From assembly GCF_029760955.1 (NCBI RefSeq), contig NZ_CP121682.1, positions 5,642,001 to 5,706,000 on the forward strand: a stretch of 64,000 nt of DNA, in the 5' to 3' direction. The translations under genes and the position numbers were made by a program. The notes below the pieces were generated by a model. That model was not told the origin of the DNA. It saw only the letters and a program-made list of their open reading frames with translations, and did no database searches. Below, in pieces: positions 45,460 through 55,193 of the stretch (positions are counted from its first letter, which is position 1; each line of letters opens with the position of its first letter). The stretch comes from Streptomyces cathayae. GTDB taxonomy: Bacteria > Actinomycetota > Actinomycetes > Streptomycetales > Streptomycetaceae.

Positions 45460-46494
45460 TCAGGGAGCCGGGCGGGGTGGGAGGTGGTCGGCGGAGGCGA
45501 CGCCATCGGCTTGTGCGGCGTCGGCCAGGGCCTCGGCAGCGGCTTCCTCCGCCCGGGCCTTGTCGCTGGCGGCCAGGTCGTCGAGAGGCGGCTTCTCACG
45601 GGTGGCCGACGACGGGGGCAGTACCTCGGTGAAGGCACGGGAGACGCCCTGCAGCGCAGAGGTGATCTCGCTGGGGATCACCCAGAAGTTGTTGCCCTGG
45701 CCCTGTGCGAGTTGGGGCAGTGCCTGGAGGTACTGGTAGGCGAGGAGCTTGGGGTCGGGGTCGTTGCGGTGAACGGCCTGGAACACCTCGTCGATCGCCC
45801 GGGACTGGCCCTCGGCCTGGAGGATCGCGGCGGTACGGTTGCCCTCCGCACGCAGGACGGCGGCCTGCTTGTCCCCCTCGGCGGTGAGGATCTGCGACTG
45901 GCGCTGCCCCTCGGCGCCCAGGATCGCGGCCCGTTTGTCCCGCTCGGCTCGCATCTGCTTCTGCATCGCGTCCTTGATGGACTGCGGGGGGTCGATGGCC
46001 TTGATCTCCACTCGGTTGACCCGGAGCCCCCATTTGCCGGTGGCCTCGTCCAGCACGCCGCGGAGTTGGCTGTTGATGGTGTCCCGTGAGGTGAGCGTCT
46101 TCTCCAGGTCCATGGAGCCCACGACGTTGCGCAAGGTGGTGACGGTGAGCTGCTCGACGGCCTGGAGGAAGTTGGCGATCTCGTAGAAAGCCGCTCGTGG
46201 GTCGGTGACCTGGAAGTACAGGACGGTGTCGATCTCGACGACCAGATTGTCCTCGGTGATGACCGGCTGCGGTTTGAAGGAGACGACTTGCTCCCTCAGG
46301 TCGATCAACGGGTGCACGCGGTCGATGTAAGGGATGACGAGGCTGAGTCCGGGACTGAGTGTCCGGTGGTAGCGACCGAGTCTTTCGACGTTGCGCGCGC
46401 GTGCCTGGGGAACGATACGGACGGCCCGCACCACAGTGAAGATCGCGATGGCTGCGACGATCAGTCCGACGACGAGAGGTGCTGAAAAGTCCAT
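45460..46494 (-). CDS. SPFH/Band 7 domain protein (stomatin-like, QmcA type)
   Basis: A 344-residue protein anchored by one N-terminal helix (VVGLIVAAIAIFTVV). The SPFH domain spans about residues 25-180 (VPQARARNVERLGRYHRTL, VLYFQVTDPRAAFYEI). A coiled coil with repeated AEG units (AILGAEGQRQSQILTAEGD) follows. Such proteins form membrane microdomain scaffolds. ATG 46494 is four bases after the NfeD-like gene, the usual partner in this two-gene operon. Confidence 0.92.
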   Translation of the reverse strand: MDFSAPLVVGLIVAAIAIFTVVRAVRIVPQARARNVERLGRYHRTLSPGLSLVIPYIDRVHPLIDLREQVVSFKPQPVITEDNLVVEIDTVLYFQVTDPRAAFYEIANFLQAVEQLTVTTLRNVVGSMDLEKTLTSRDTINSQLRGVLDEATGKWGLRVNRVEIKAIDPPQSIKDAMQKQMRAERDKRAAILGAEGQRQSQILTAEGDKQAAVLRAEGNRTAAILQAEGQSRAIDEVFQAVHRNDPDPKLLAYQYLQALPQLAQGQGNNFWVIPSEITSALQGVSRAFTEVLPPSSATREKPPLDDLAASDKARAEEAAAEALADAAQADGVASADHLPPRPAP

Positions 46495-46498
46495 GGTT

Positions 46499-46930
46499 TC
46501 ATTCCCGGGGGTAGACGAATGCGGTGGCGCCACTGATCTCTATGACGTCGACGGTCGCTCCGGACGGGATCACCAGCGTTTCGTCGTAGGCGCGGGCCGT
46601 CCACTCCTCGCCGTCGATGCGGACTCTGCCACCGGATCCCGTCACTTCCGAGACGACATAGGCGGCCTTGCCGACCAGTGCGTCGATACCGAAACGTGCC
46701 GTCGGTGGCTTCAGCACGTGACGCACCGCGAGGGGGCGCACGAACAGCACGGTGATGCTGGCGACGACGGCGTACACCACCAGTTGGAGGGCCGGCGGCA
46801 ACCCGATCGCGGCGGAGCCCGCAGTGACCAGGGCCGCCGCGCTCAGCATTCCGAGTGCGGCGGTGAGCGTGAAGATCTCTGCTACGGCCAGAACAGCTGC
46901 AACGATCAACCAGATCAACCATGGGTCCAT
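46499..46930 (-). CDS. nfeD: NfeD-family membrane protein
   Basis: A 143-residue protein with four hydrophobic helices, ending in an OB-fold domain (GKAAYVVSEVTGSGGRVRIDGEEWTAR, VIEISGATAFVY). NfeD proteins partner SPFH proteins in membrane organisation, and here the genes are adjacent with a four-base gap. Confidence 0.9.
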   Translation of the reverse strand: MDPWLIWLIVAAVLAVAEIFTLTAALGMLSAAALVTAGSAAIGLPPALQLVVYAVVASITVLFVRPLAVRHVLKPPTARFGIDALVGKAAYVVSEVTGSGGRVRIDGEEWTARAYDETLVIPSGATVDVIEISGATAFVYPRE

Positions 46931-47449
46931 GACGCGCTTCTTCTCGCAGATGAGGGCGTTGACTGCCGGTGTTCTTCTCCATTCTGCCCAGATCGCGGAT
47001 TACGACTCCTTTGCCCGGAGTTTCCCGGCTCGGTGAGTGCTCCGATTCCGTCGCGCGTCCTCGTGCCGGACCCCTGTTGGCCCGTGCGCAGTCATGGGTG
47101 GGCAAGGAACGCCGCGGGGTCGTCAACGCGTACGGGGAAGTTCCACGACCGCGGTGACCGGCCCTCCCGGGGGCTCGTCACCACGGCCGTGCCGTCCAGT
47201 GCGGTCACCCGGCGGCGGACGCCGAGCAGTCCGGTACCGCCGGCCTCGTCCGTGCCGACCCGGCCCTGGTCCCGACGGTTCGCGTCCGGCCCCGCGCACA
47301 GGCCGTCGACGGAGTCCGCGGGCCGACCGGACCGACGGTTCGCGTCCGGAACCAGGACCGGATCCGAAGCCGTGACCCGATGAGGGGACGGGCGGTCGCC
47401 CATGGGGCAGAGCCCGGCCCGGGGCGGCCGGTAGCCCCGATGCTCGGTA
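46931..47449. other. interval with a kinase remnant and a duplicated 16-mer
   Basis: No intact gene. Apart from the remnant at 47092, gacggttcgcgtccgg occurs twice (47275-47290 and 47334-47349), a short direct repeat. The NfeD/SPFH promoter must lie near 46940. Confidence 0.4.
47092..47268 (-). pseudogene. C-terminal fragment of a two-component sensor histidine kinase
   Basis: Encodes DEAGGTGLLGVRRRVTALDG and TAVVTSPREG, the G2-box region and final strands of a NarL-type sensor kinase. The ATPase front and the sensor are missing, and no response regulator is adjacent. Degraded remnant. Confidence 0.45.
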
Positions 47450-47992
<543 letters not shown>

Positions 47993-48424
47993 GTCGTCTC
48001 CCGGGGCAGTCGATTCGCGTGACCACCGTCGCATCCCGGCGTCCGGTCCGACCCGCCGCCGCCCGCCGTTCGGGTGACGAGGGGCGACGAGGGGCGGCCG
48101 GTGGGTGACGACGACCGACGGCCGGCAGGGCGACGGCGAGATCAGCCGCCGCGGGACCGGCGAGGCCTGATCGCGGCAGCCGTTCCACCCACCGGCACGT
48201 GACCCGCGGTCCCACGCGGGGCCACCCCCCTGCCGGTGCGGTGGAACGGCCGCCCTCCCCCTGGAAGTGGCCTGCGGAAGCCTGCTGCCTAAAGTGTGAA
48301 GCTTTGGTGCAGGAGAGTTGAGCATATGTCCGCTGTGGGCCGCAATGCTGCGGATGTTCGCATTCCGCTTGTGTGGATCAGAGAGGGCCGGGCGACGCCT
48401 GACGGGCCGTCGGCGGGGCGGGGC
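47993..48424. other. intergenic region
   Basis: Between two minus-strand genes. I see no coding sequence, hairpin or named motif in it. Confidence 0.35.
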
Positions 48425-49426
48425 TCACACGGTGTCCCCCGGGTAGCGGACGCCGATGCGGTCGCGGATCGCGTCGAGCGTCCGCATCACGGCGAGCGTG
48501 CCGTCCAGCGGGACGAGCGGGGACTCCGTCTCACCGGCCCGCAGGGCGCGCATCACCTCGGCGGCCTCGTGGGCGAGCGTGTCGCGGCGCCCGTCCGCCG
48601 GGTCGGCCGTGAACTTCTCGGCCTCCCGGCCCTCCCGATGCAGCACGAACCCGTCGGGGAAGAAGAAGCCGTACGGGATGTCGATGCGGCCCTCGGACCC
48701 GGTGATCGACGCCGAGGTCTCCGTGCCGCCGACGACGGAGCAGTGCACCGACGCGAGGGCGCCGTCGTCCCAGGAGAGCAGCGCGCCCGTCTGGAGGTCG
48801 ACCTTCTCCTCGGAGAGCGTCGCCCTCGCCACGACGTCCGACGGCTCCCCGAGCAGCAGCTGCGCGAACGACACCGGGTACACGCCGAGGTCCAGCAGCG
48901 CGCCCCCGCCCAGCGCGGGGTCCCGCAGCCGGTGCGTGGCCGGGAAGTTCCCCGCCAGGCCGAAGTCGGCCCGCACGGTGCGGACTTCGCCGATCGCGCC
49001 GTCGTCGACCAGCGCCTTCAGTCGCCGTACCATGGGATGGCAGTACATCCACATGGCCTCCATCAGGAAACGCCCCCGGTCGCGCGCCAGGGCGACCAAC
49101 TCCCCGGCCTCGCGCGCGTTGAGCGTGAACGGCTTCTCGCACAGCACGTTCCGCCCGGCCTCCAGGCACAGCCCGGCCGCCGCCCGGTGCGCCGAGTGCG
49201 GAGTGGCGACGTAGACCACGTCGACCTCCTCGTCCCGCGCGAGCGACTCCCAGTCGCCGTACGCCCGCTCGGCCCCGAACCGGTCGGCGAACGCCCGCGC
49301 CGACTCCGCCGACCGGGAGGCCACCGCCACGATCTCCGCGTCCGGCAGCTCCGCCAGATCCGCCGCGAACCTCGCGGCGATCCCGCCGGTCGCCAGGATT
49401 CCCCAGCGCACGTTCCGCCCTGTCAT
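48425..49426 (-). CDS. Gfo/Idh/MocA-family NAD(P)-dependent oxidoreductase
   Basis: A 333-residue protein. The Rossmann start is VRWGILATGGIAARFAADL, followed by VDVVYVATPHSAHRAAAGL and the catalytic ExKP loop as LCEKPFTLNAREA. DLGVYPVSF is the family's active-site region. The substrate is a sugar or cyclitol of unknown identity. The start ATG 49426 is set by the Rossmann motif. Confidence 0.92.
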   Translation of the reverse strand: MTGRNVRWGILATGGIAARFAADLAELPDAEIVAVASRSAESARAFADRFGAERAYGDWESLARDEEVDVVYVATPHSAHRAAAGLCLEAGRNVLCEKPFTLNAREAGELVALARDRGRFLMEAMWMYCHPMVRRLKALVDDGAIGEVRTVRADFGLAGNFPATHRLRDPALGGGALLDLGVYPVSFAQLLLGEPSDVVARATLSEEKVDLQTGALLSWDDGALASVHCSVVGGTETSASITGSEGRIDIPYGFFFPDGFVLHREGREAEKFTADPADGRRDTLAHEAAEVMRALRAGETESPLVPLDGTLAVMRTLDAIRDRIGVRYPGDTV

Positions 49427-49566
49427 CCGCCCCACCCCTGCTCGTGTCGTCGGCACATCGGCCGCGGAAACCCGTGGAAGCGCTCCCATGGCATCGTCGT
49501 CGACGCCGAGCACTCCGTACGAGCTGAGAGCATAGGGAGCCGATGACGCGGAAAGGGAGGGGCCAC

Positions 49567-50931
49567 ATGCCCGAGGGCGGGGCGTCCATATCGAATCCGA
49601 CGGCGAACTCGACGGCGAAAACGGACTCAGCGGAAGAATCGACGACGAACCCGGCGGCGAACCCGGCGGCACGTCCGACCGCGAGCGCGGCGCCGCCGCT
49701 CCGCGCGACCGCCGGCCGCACCGGCCTGCTGCTGACCTTCCTCCTGGGCGGTCTGACCGCCGTACCCCCGCTGGCGATGGACATGTACCTCCCCGCCCTT
49801 CCGGAGGTCACCCGGTCCCTGCACGCGCCCGCCGCCACCGTCCAGCTCACGCTCACCACCTGTCTGGCCGGAATGGCGCTCGGGCAGCTGGTGGTCGGCC
49901 CGATGAGCGACCGGTGGGGACGCCGCCGCCCACTGCTCATCGGCCTCGCGGTCTACGTCGTCGCCACCGTGCTGTGCGCGTTCGCGCCGAGCGTCGGACT
50001 CCTCGTCGCCTTCCGGCTGCTGCAGGGCCTCGCGGGCGCGGCCGCCATCGTCATCGCGCGGGCGGTGGTCCGCGACCTGTACGACGGCGTGGCCATGGCC
50101 CGCTTCTTCTCGAACCTCATGCTGATCTCCGGCCTGGCGCCGATCATGGCACCGCTCATCGGAGGGCAGATCCTGCGGGTGACGGACTGGCGGGGCGTGT
50201 TCGTCGTCCTCGCCGTCCTCGGGGTGCTGCTGGCGGCCCTGGTCTGGGTGAAGCTGCCGGAGACGCTGGCCCCCGCCGACCGCCACGGCGGCGGCTTCGG
50301 CGCGGCCCTCGGCTCGATGCGCCGGCTGCTCGCCGACCGGGTCTTCACCGGCTACATGCTCACCGGGGGATTCGCCTTCGCCTCCCTCTTCGCCTATGTC
50401 GCGGCCTCCCCGTTCGTCGTCCAGGAGATCTACGGGGCGTCCCCGCAGACGTTCAGCCTGCTGTTCGGGCTCAACTCGATCGGCCTGATGATCATGGGGC
50501 AGATCAACGGCAAGGTGCTGGTCGGCCGGGTCCGGCTGGACCGGGTGCTCGGTTTCGGGCTCTGCGTCGTGGTCGTCGCCGCGGTCGCGCTGCTGCTGAT
50601 GTCGCTGGGCGTGTTCGGCGAGGTCGGGCTGGTACCCGTGGCCGCCGCGCTGTTCGTGCTGATGTCCGCGATGGGCATCACCATGCCCAACACCCAGACC
50701 CTCGCCCTGGTGCGCACCCGGCAGGCCGCCGGTGCCGCCTCGGCCCTGCTCGGCACGGCGTCCTTCCTCGTCGGCGCGATCGCCTCCCCGCTGGTCGGGA
50801 TCGCCGGGGAGGACACCGCCGTCCCGATGGCCGTCGTCCAGCTGACCGCCGCCCTGGTGGCGCTGGCCTGCTTCACGGGCCTGTGCCGCCCCTGGCAGGC
50901 GCGGGCGAGTGCGGAGGGTGAAGGCTTCTGA
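49567..50931 (+). CDS. Bcr/CflA-family MFS drug exporter
   Basis: A 12-helix MFS protein. It has the Bcr/CflA signature in helix 1 (AVPPLAMDMYLPALPEVTRSL), motif A GPMSDRWGRRRPLL and FRLLQGLAGAA. A Thr/Ala/Asn-rich leader of about 50 residues precedes helix 1. ATG 49567 has GGGAGGGG five bases upstream; ATG 49543 with AGGGAG is an alternative. Its TGA overlaps the next gene's likely CTG start, so the exporter and the hydrolase are coupled. Confidence 0.9.
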   Translation: MPEGGASISNPTANSTAKTDSAEESTTNPAANPAARPTASAAPPLRATAGRTGLLLTFLLGGLTAVPPLAMDMYLPALPEVTRSLHAPAATVQLTLTTCLAGMALGQLVVGPMSDRWGRRRPLLIGLAVYVVATVLCAFAPSVGLLVAFRLLQGLAGAAAIVIARAVVRDLYDGVAMARFFSNLMLISGLAPIMAPLIGGQILRVTDWRGVFVVLAVLGVLLAALVWVKLPETLAPADRHGGGFGAALGSMRRLLADRVFTGYMLTGGFAFASLFAYVAASPFVVQEIYGASPQTFSLLFGLNSIGLMIMGQINGKVLVGRVRLDRVLGFGLCVVVVAAVALLLMSLGVFGEVGLVPVAAALFVLMSAMGITMPNTQTLALVRTRQAAGAASALLGTASFLVGAIASPLVGIAGEDTAVPMAVVQLTAALVALACFTGLCRPWQARASAEGEGF

Positions 50932-52061
50932 GCACCCCGAGGCTGCGCCACGGCACCCCCGAACGGGCCGGGCTCGACCCCCGCGAACTCCGGGCCCTCG
51001 TCGGCGAGGTGCACGCCGGCACCGCCGGGGAACGCCCCTGGGCGGCCGGCGCCGTCGTGGCCGTAGGCCGCGGCCCGGTGCTCGCCGTGCAGGAGGCGGC
51101 GGGCTGGGCCGTGCGCTACGCGGCGTACGACGAACGCACGGATACCGCGGTGGAACTGCCACCGGACGACCGGGTCCCGATGGCCGTGGACACCCCCTTC
51201 GACCTGGCGTCCCTGACCAAACTGTTCACCTCGGTGGCCGCCGTGCAGCAGATCGAGCGGGGCACCCTGGGCATCGACGCCCGCGTGGGCGCGTATCTGC
51301 CGGACTTCCCCGCGGCCGTCCGGCACGGCATCACCGTCCGGCAGCTGCTCACCCACACCTCCGGGCTGCGCCCCGAACTCCCCCTGTACGACTGCGCCGA
51401 CGACGCGGAACGGCTCGCCCTGCTGCGCGCCGAACGGCCGGTCGCGGCGCCCGGCGCGTACCGCTACTCCGACCTGAACATGCTGCTGCTCCAGCACGTC
51501 CTGGAACGTCTCACCGGCCGCACCCTCGACACGCTCGTCCACGACGGCATCACCCGGCCGCTCGGCATGACCGCCACGGACTTCGGCCCGTGTCCGGGCG
51601 CGGCGGCCACCGAGGACCAGCGGCGGCCGTGGGCCAAGGCGGACCGCGGGATGCTGCGCGGCGAGGTGCACGACGAGAACGCCTGGGCGCTCGGCGGGGT
51701 CGCGGGCCACGCCGGTCTCTTCTCCACCGGCCGCGACCTGGCGGTCTTCTGCCGCGCCCTGCTGGCGGGCGGCGCCCACGGCCCCGCCCGCATCCTCGGC
51801 CCCGACTTCGTGGACCTGCTCCTCGCCCCGCCGGGCCTGGGCTTCGCCGTGGACCAGCCGTGGTTCATGGGGGAGCTCGCGGGCCGCGGAGCGGCGGGCC
51901 ACACCGGCTTCACGGGCACGTCCCTGGTCCTCGACCGGGCCACGGACACCTACCTCGTCCTCCTCGCCAACACGGTCCACCCCCGCCGACCCACGGCCCC
52001 GGCCAACGGCCCCCGCGCACGTGCGGCCACGCGGGTGGCCCGCGCGGTCCGGGGGAGGTGA
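50928..52061 (+). CDS. serine hydrolase, beta-lactamase/class C family, probable CTG start
   Basis: The catalytic Ser-x-x-Lys is SLTK in FDLASLTKLFTSVAA, the Tyr-x-Asn equivalent is YSDLN, and HTG lies in GHTGFTGT. CTG 50928 overlaps the exporter stop (CTGA) and follows GGAGGG at a normal distance. It adds 27 residues that read like the family's start (LRHGTPERAGLDP). GTG 51009 is the first standard start. About 377 residues, with no signal peptide, so an intracellular esterase or peptidase-like role is likely. Confidence 0.85.
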   Translation: MSTPRLRHGTPERAGLDPRELRALVGEVHAGTAGERPWAAGAVVAVGRGPVLAVQEAAGWAVRYAAYDERTDTAVELPPDDRVPMAVDTPFDLASLTKLFTSVAAVQQIERGTLGIDARVGAYLPDFPAAVRHGITVRQLLTHTSGLRPELPLYDCADDAERLALLRAERPVAAPGAYRYSDLNMLLLQHVLERLTGRTLDTLVHDGITRPLGMTATDFGPCPGAAATEDQRRPWAKADRGMLRGEVHDENAWALGGVAGHAGLFSTGRDLAVFCRALLAGGAHGPARILGPDFVDLLLAPPGLGFAVDQPWFMGELAGRGAAGHTGFTGTSLVLDRATDTYLVLLANTVHPRRPTAPANGPRARAATRVARAVRGR

Positions 52062-52095
52062 GTCCGGCCGCCGGCCCGCGCCATAGAATTTCCAG

Positions 52096-53127
52096 GTGAA
52101 CGACCCCGCTCCCGCCCCCGCCTCCGCTGCTTCTCCCGCCTCTCCCGCCGACGTCCTGCGCGGCGCGCTCGCCGGACTGCTCGACGGACTCCCGCCGCGG
52201 CGGGCCGCGCAGGCCGTCGAGCGGCTGATCGCCACCTACCGGGGCGCCACCCCGACCGGGGCGCCCATCCTGCGGGACCGGGCGGACGTCGCCGCCTACG
52301 CCGCGTACCGCATGCCGGCCACCTTCGAGGCCGTACGCTCGGCGCTGGCGGCGGTCGCGGACGCCGTGCCCGGGTGGACGCCCGGCGACCACGTCGACGT
52401 CGGCGGCGGCACCGGCGCCGCCGCCTGGGCGGTGAGCGCCACCTGGGACGGGGAGCGGCCGGTGACCGTCCTCGACTGGGCCGAACCCGCACTCGCCCTC
52501 GGCCGGGAACTCGCCATCGCGAACCCCGCCCTCAAGGACGCCCGCTGGGACCGCGCCCGGATCGGCACGGAGCTCACCCTCGAGCGCACCGACCTCGTCA
52601 CCGTCTCCTACGTCCTCAACGAACTGACCGCCGCCGACCGCGCCGCCCTCGTCGACACCGCCGCCGGCGCCGCGCAGACCGTCGTGATCGTCGAACCCGG
52701 CACCCCCGACGGCTACACCCGCGTCATCGAGGCCCGCGACCGGCTGGTGTCGGCCGGCTTCCGGGTCGCCGCCCCCTGCCCGCACAGCCTCGCCTGCCCC
52801 ATCATCCCCGGCACGGACTGGTGCCACTTCGCGGCCCGGGTCAGCCGTTCCTCACTGCACCGCCAGGTCAAGGGCGGCTCCCTGCCCTACGAGGACGAGA
52901 AGTTCAGCTACGTCGCCGCCACCCGCCTGCCCGCCGTCCCGGCCGCCGCCCGCGTCGTCCGCAAGCCGCAGATCCGCAAGGGCCAGGTCCTCCTCGACCT
53001 CTGCGAGAGGGACCCGGCCCTGAGCCGCACCACCGTGACCAAGCGTCACGGCGACCTGTACCGGGCGGCGAGGGACACCTCCTGGGGCGCCCCCTGGCCA
53101 CCGGCGGCCGACGACAGCGGGGACTGA
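52096..53127 (+). CDS. Rsm22-family small ribosomal subunit methyltransferase-like protein
   Basis: A 343-residue protein. The SAM fold includes VDVGGGTGAAAWAVSATW and VTVSYVLNELTAADRAALV. The Cys-rich cluster CPHSLACPIIPGTDWCHF, with LCERDP later, fits the iron-sulfur site of the Rsm22/METTL17 family. TAGAAT at 52084-52089 lies 6 bases before GTG 52096, so the mRNA is probably leaderless. Confidence 0.85.
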   Translation: MNDPAPAPASAASPASPADVLRGALAGLLDGLPPRRAAQAVERLIATYRGATPTGAPILRDRADVAAYAAYRMPATFEAVRSALAAVADAVPGWTPGDHVDVGGGTGAAAWAVSATWDGERPVTVLDWAEPALALGRELAIANPALKDARWDRARIGTELTLERTDLVTVSYVLNELTAADRAALVDTAAGAAQTVVIVEPGTPDGYTRVIEARDRLVSAGFRVAAPCPHSLACPIIPGTDWCHFAARVSRSSLHRQVKGGSLPYEDEKFSYVAATRLPAVPAAARVVRKPQIRKGQVLLDLCERDPALSRTTVTKRHGDLYRAARDTSWGAPWPPAADDSGD

Positions 53128-53171
53128 CGAGAGGGCCGGCGACAGGTCTGACGAGAGGTCTGACGAGCGGA

Positions 53172-53462
53172 CTAGGGCCGGCTTTCCTGCCCGGAGTCCT
53201 CTCCCTCCCGGCCCTCCCCTCCCTCCCCTCCCTCCCGGCCCTGCCGTCCCTCCCGGCCCTCCCGGCTCTCCTGCTGTTCTTGCTGCTTCTGCTGTTCCTT
53301 CCGCTGCTCCTGGAGCTTGCGCAGGAGTTCGCGTTTCTGGGCCTGGGGGTCGAGGCCGCCCCCGACGCGGCCGTCGCGTCCCCCGCCGCGCAGGGCCTTG
53401 CGGCCGAGGTGCTTCCGGGTGCCGCCGACGCCCAGCATGTTTCCGGTTCCGCCTCGGGACAT
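53172..53462 (-). CDS. DUF6243 small protein with charged low-complexity tail
   Basis: A 96-residue protein. The N-terminus MSRGGTGNMLGVGGTRK is the DUF6243 signature, with GRVGGGLDPQAQKRELLRKL after it. The C-terminal 45 residues are Gln/Glu/Arg/Gly repeats. ATG 53462 has AAGGAG upstream. It is divergent from a TetR gene with two palindromes between them. The function is unknown. Confidence 0.8.
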   Translation of the reverse strand: MSRGGTGNMLGVGGTRKHLGRKALRGGGRDGRVGGGLDPQAQKRELLRKLQEQRKEQQKQQEQQESREGREGRQGREGGEGGEGREGEDSGQESRP

Positions 53463-53505
53463 GGTGATCTCCTTCCGGTGAGCGCCCTCCGCGGACGCAC
53501 TTGAC

Positions 53506-53560
53506 GAGACGTATCGTCTCGATCCGACCCCCCTCACTGTCAGGCGAGACGCGTCGTCTT
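53506..53560. promoter_or_regulatory. two 15-bp palindromic operators between TetR and DUF6243 genes
   Basis: gagacgtatcgtctc (53506-53520) is a perfect palindrome and gagacgcgtcgtctt (53546-53560) is a near-copy, 40 bases centre to centre. They lie in the shared control region, as expected for a TetR-family autorepressor. TAAATT at 53571-53576 would give a leaderless TetR message. Confidence 0.75.
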
Positions 53561-53582
53561 GTCAACCTGATAAATTCGACCC

Positions 53583-54218
53583 ATGGCCACGAACAACCCC
53601 GCACCCCCCGACTCCACCCGCCGCAGTGAGCGCTCCCGTCGCGCCATCTACGACGCGGCCATCGCCCTGGTCGTGGAGGTCGGCTACCCGAAGACCACCA
53701 TCGAGGGCATCGCCGCCCGCGCCGGCGTCGGCAAGCAGACGATCTACCGGTGGTGGCCGTCGAAGGCGGACGTCCTTCTGGAGGCGTTCCTCGACCTGAG
53801 CGAGCAGGCCGCCCGCGCCGCCGGACAGGAACCGGAAAGCGGCGGGGCGTACGGGATCCCGGACACCGGGGACCTCGCCGCCGACCTCAAGCTCGTCCTG
53901 CGGGCCACGGTCGACGAACTGCGCGACCCGGCGTTCGAGGCGCCGTCCCGCGCGCTGGCCGCCGAGGGCGTCGTCAACGAGGAGCTCGGCCGGAGGTTCG
54001 TCGCCCAACTGCTGGAACCGTCGCTCCAGCTGTACGTCGACCGGCTGCGCTCCGCGCAGGAGGCCGGAGGGGTCCGCCCCGACGTCGACCCGCGCATCGC
54101 CCTGGAGCTCTTCGTCTCCCCGCTCGCCCAGCGCTGGCTGCAGTACACGGGGCCGATCAGCTACGAGTACACCGACACCCTCGTCGACTACGCCCTGAAC
54201 GGCCTCGCCCCCCGCTGA
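53583..54218 (+). CDS. TetR-family transcriptional regulator
   Basis: A 211-residue repressor. The helix-turn-helix (IYDAAIALVVEVGYPKTTIE and AGVGKQTIYRWWPSKADVL) is followed by a ligand-binding core of about 150 residues (TetR_C_33-like ELFVSPLAQRWLQY). ATG 53583 is 7 bases after a -10-like TAAATT. The twin operators suggest control of itself and the DUF6243 gene. Confidence 0.92.
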   Translation: MATNNPAPPDSTRRSERSRRAIYDAAIALVVEVGYPKTTIEGIAARAGVGKQTIYRWWPSKADVLLEAFLDLSEQAARAAGQEPESGGAYGIPDTGDLAADLKLVLRATVDELRDPAFEAPSRALAAEGVVNEELGRRFVAQLLEPSLQLYVDRLRSAQEAGGVRPDVDPRIALELFVSPLAQRWLQYTGPISYEYTDTLVDYALNGLAPR

Positions 54219-54413
54219 CCGGGAGCGCCCGCGCTGCCTCCTCGGTCACGCCGGCGTACCCCGGGGTGCACCTTTCGCCCCCTGGGGCACCCCTCGTCCG
54301 GTCCGTGCACCGCTTGTCCCAGGTGCGCCTATTGTGGGCTCCGGCCCCCCGATGCACACGAGGGGGGGACCATAGGGCATGCTGAAAGGCACGAGGGCGA
54401 GGCGAGGAGTTAG

Positions 54414-55151
54414 ATGAGCGCGGAGTTCGGCGGCAGGACCGGCAGGCAGGGCAAACTCTCCCGGTGGCTGCGTGGCCGCCGCCCGGAACCGGTCGCCGAC
54501 GAAGGCGGCCGTGAGGAACTGCTGCTCGCCGCCGCCGACGCGGGACTGCCGCTCGCGCCCGCCGCCCACCCCGCCGCCGGATACCGATGTTCGTGCGACC
54601 GCGTCGGCTGTCCCACCCCCGCCCGGCATCCGGTCTCGTTCGCCTGGCAGACGCAGTCCACCACCGACCGCGCCCAGATCGAGCGCTGGGCCCGCCATCA
54701 GCCGCAGGCCAACTTCATCACCGCGACCGGCATGGTGCACGACGTACTCGACGTGCCCCTGAACGCCGGTCGCGAGGCGTTGGAACGCCTGCTGGCGGCA
54801 GGGGTCGAGGTCGGGCCCGTCGCGGAGAGCGACGACGGCCGCATACTGTTCTTCACCCTCACCCGGGGCACCCCCGAGGAGGAGGACGAGTGGTGGCCGT
54901 GCGAGCTGGACTGCCACCCCGAGACCATGGACGAGCACCCCGGCCTGCGCTGGCACTGCCGCGGCTCCTACGTCCTGGTACCCCCCGCGCGGCTGCCCGG
55001 TGACGACGGCCGCTCGGTGCACTGGGCACGCGGTCCGGAGCATCCGCTGCCCGACCCGCTGAGCCTGCTGGAGTACCTCACCGACGCCTGCGCCCGCCAC
55101 GCGGTCGAGCACCCCGACCAGGCGACCACGGCCTGGCCCCTGCGCCGATAA
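54414..55151 (+). CDS. bifunctional DNA primase/polymerase-like (Prim-Pol) protein
   Basis: A 245-residue protein. The Prim-Pol start (LLLAAADAGLPLAPAAHPAAG) is followed by the zinc-like CSCDRVGCPTPARHPV and a later SYVLVPPAR. The usual acidic Asp-x-Asp pair of active Prim-Pols is hard to find (VHDVLDVPLN at best), so polymerase activity is not certain. It is common in Streptomyces away from phages. ATG 54414 follows GAGGAGTTAG. Confidence 0.75.
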   Translation: MSAEFGGRTGRQGKLSRWLRGRRPEPVADEGGREELLLAAADAGLPLAPAAHPAAGYRCSCDRVGCPTPARHPVSFAWQTQSTTDRAQIERWARHQPQANFITATGMVHDVLDVPLNAGREALERLLAAGVEVGPVAESDDGRILFFTLTRGTPEEEDEWWPCELDCHPETMDEHPGLRWHCRGSYVLVPPARLPGDDGRSVHWARGPEHPLPDPLSLLEYLTDACARHAVEHPDQATTAWPLRR

Positions 55152-55193
55152 GGTCCGGCAAGGACCCGCTGTCCGGACCGCGCGGTCCCGGCC

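Noticed and set aside
54414..55151. Prophage or plasmid origin suggested by a primase-like gene
   Set aside because: No integrase, attachment repeats or phage structural genes are nearby; such genes are common in Streptomyces chromosomes.
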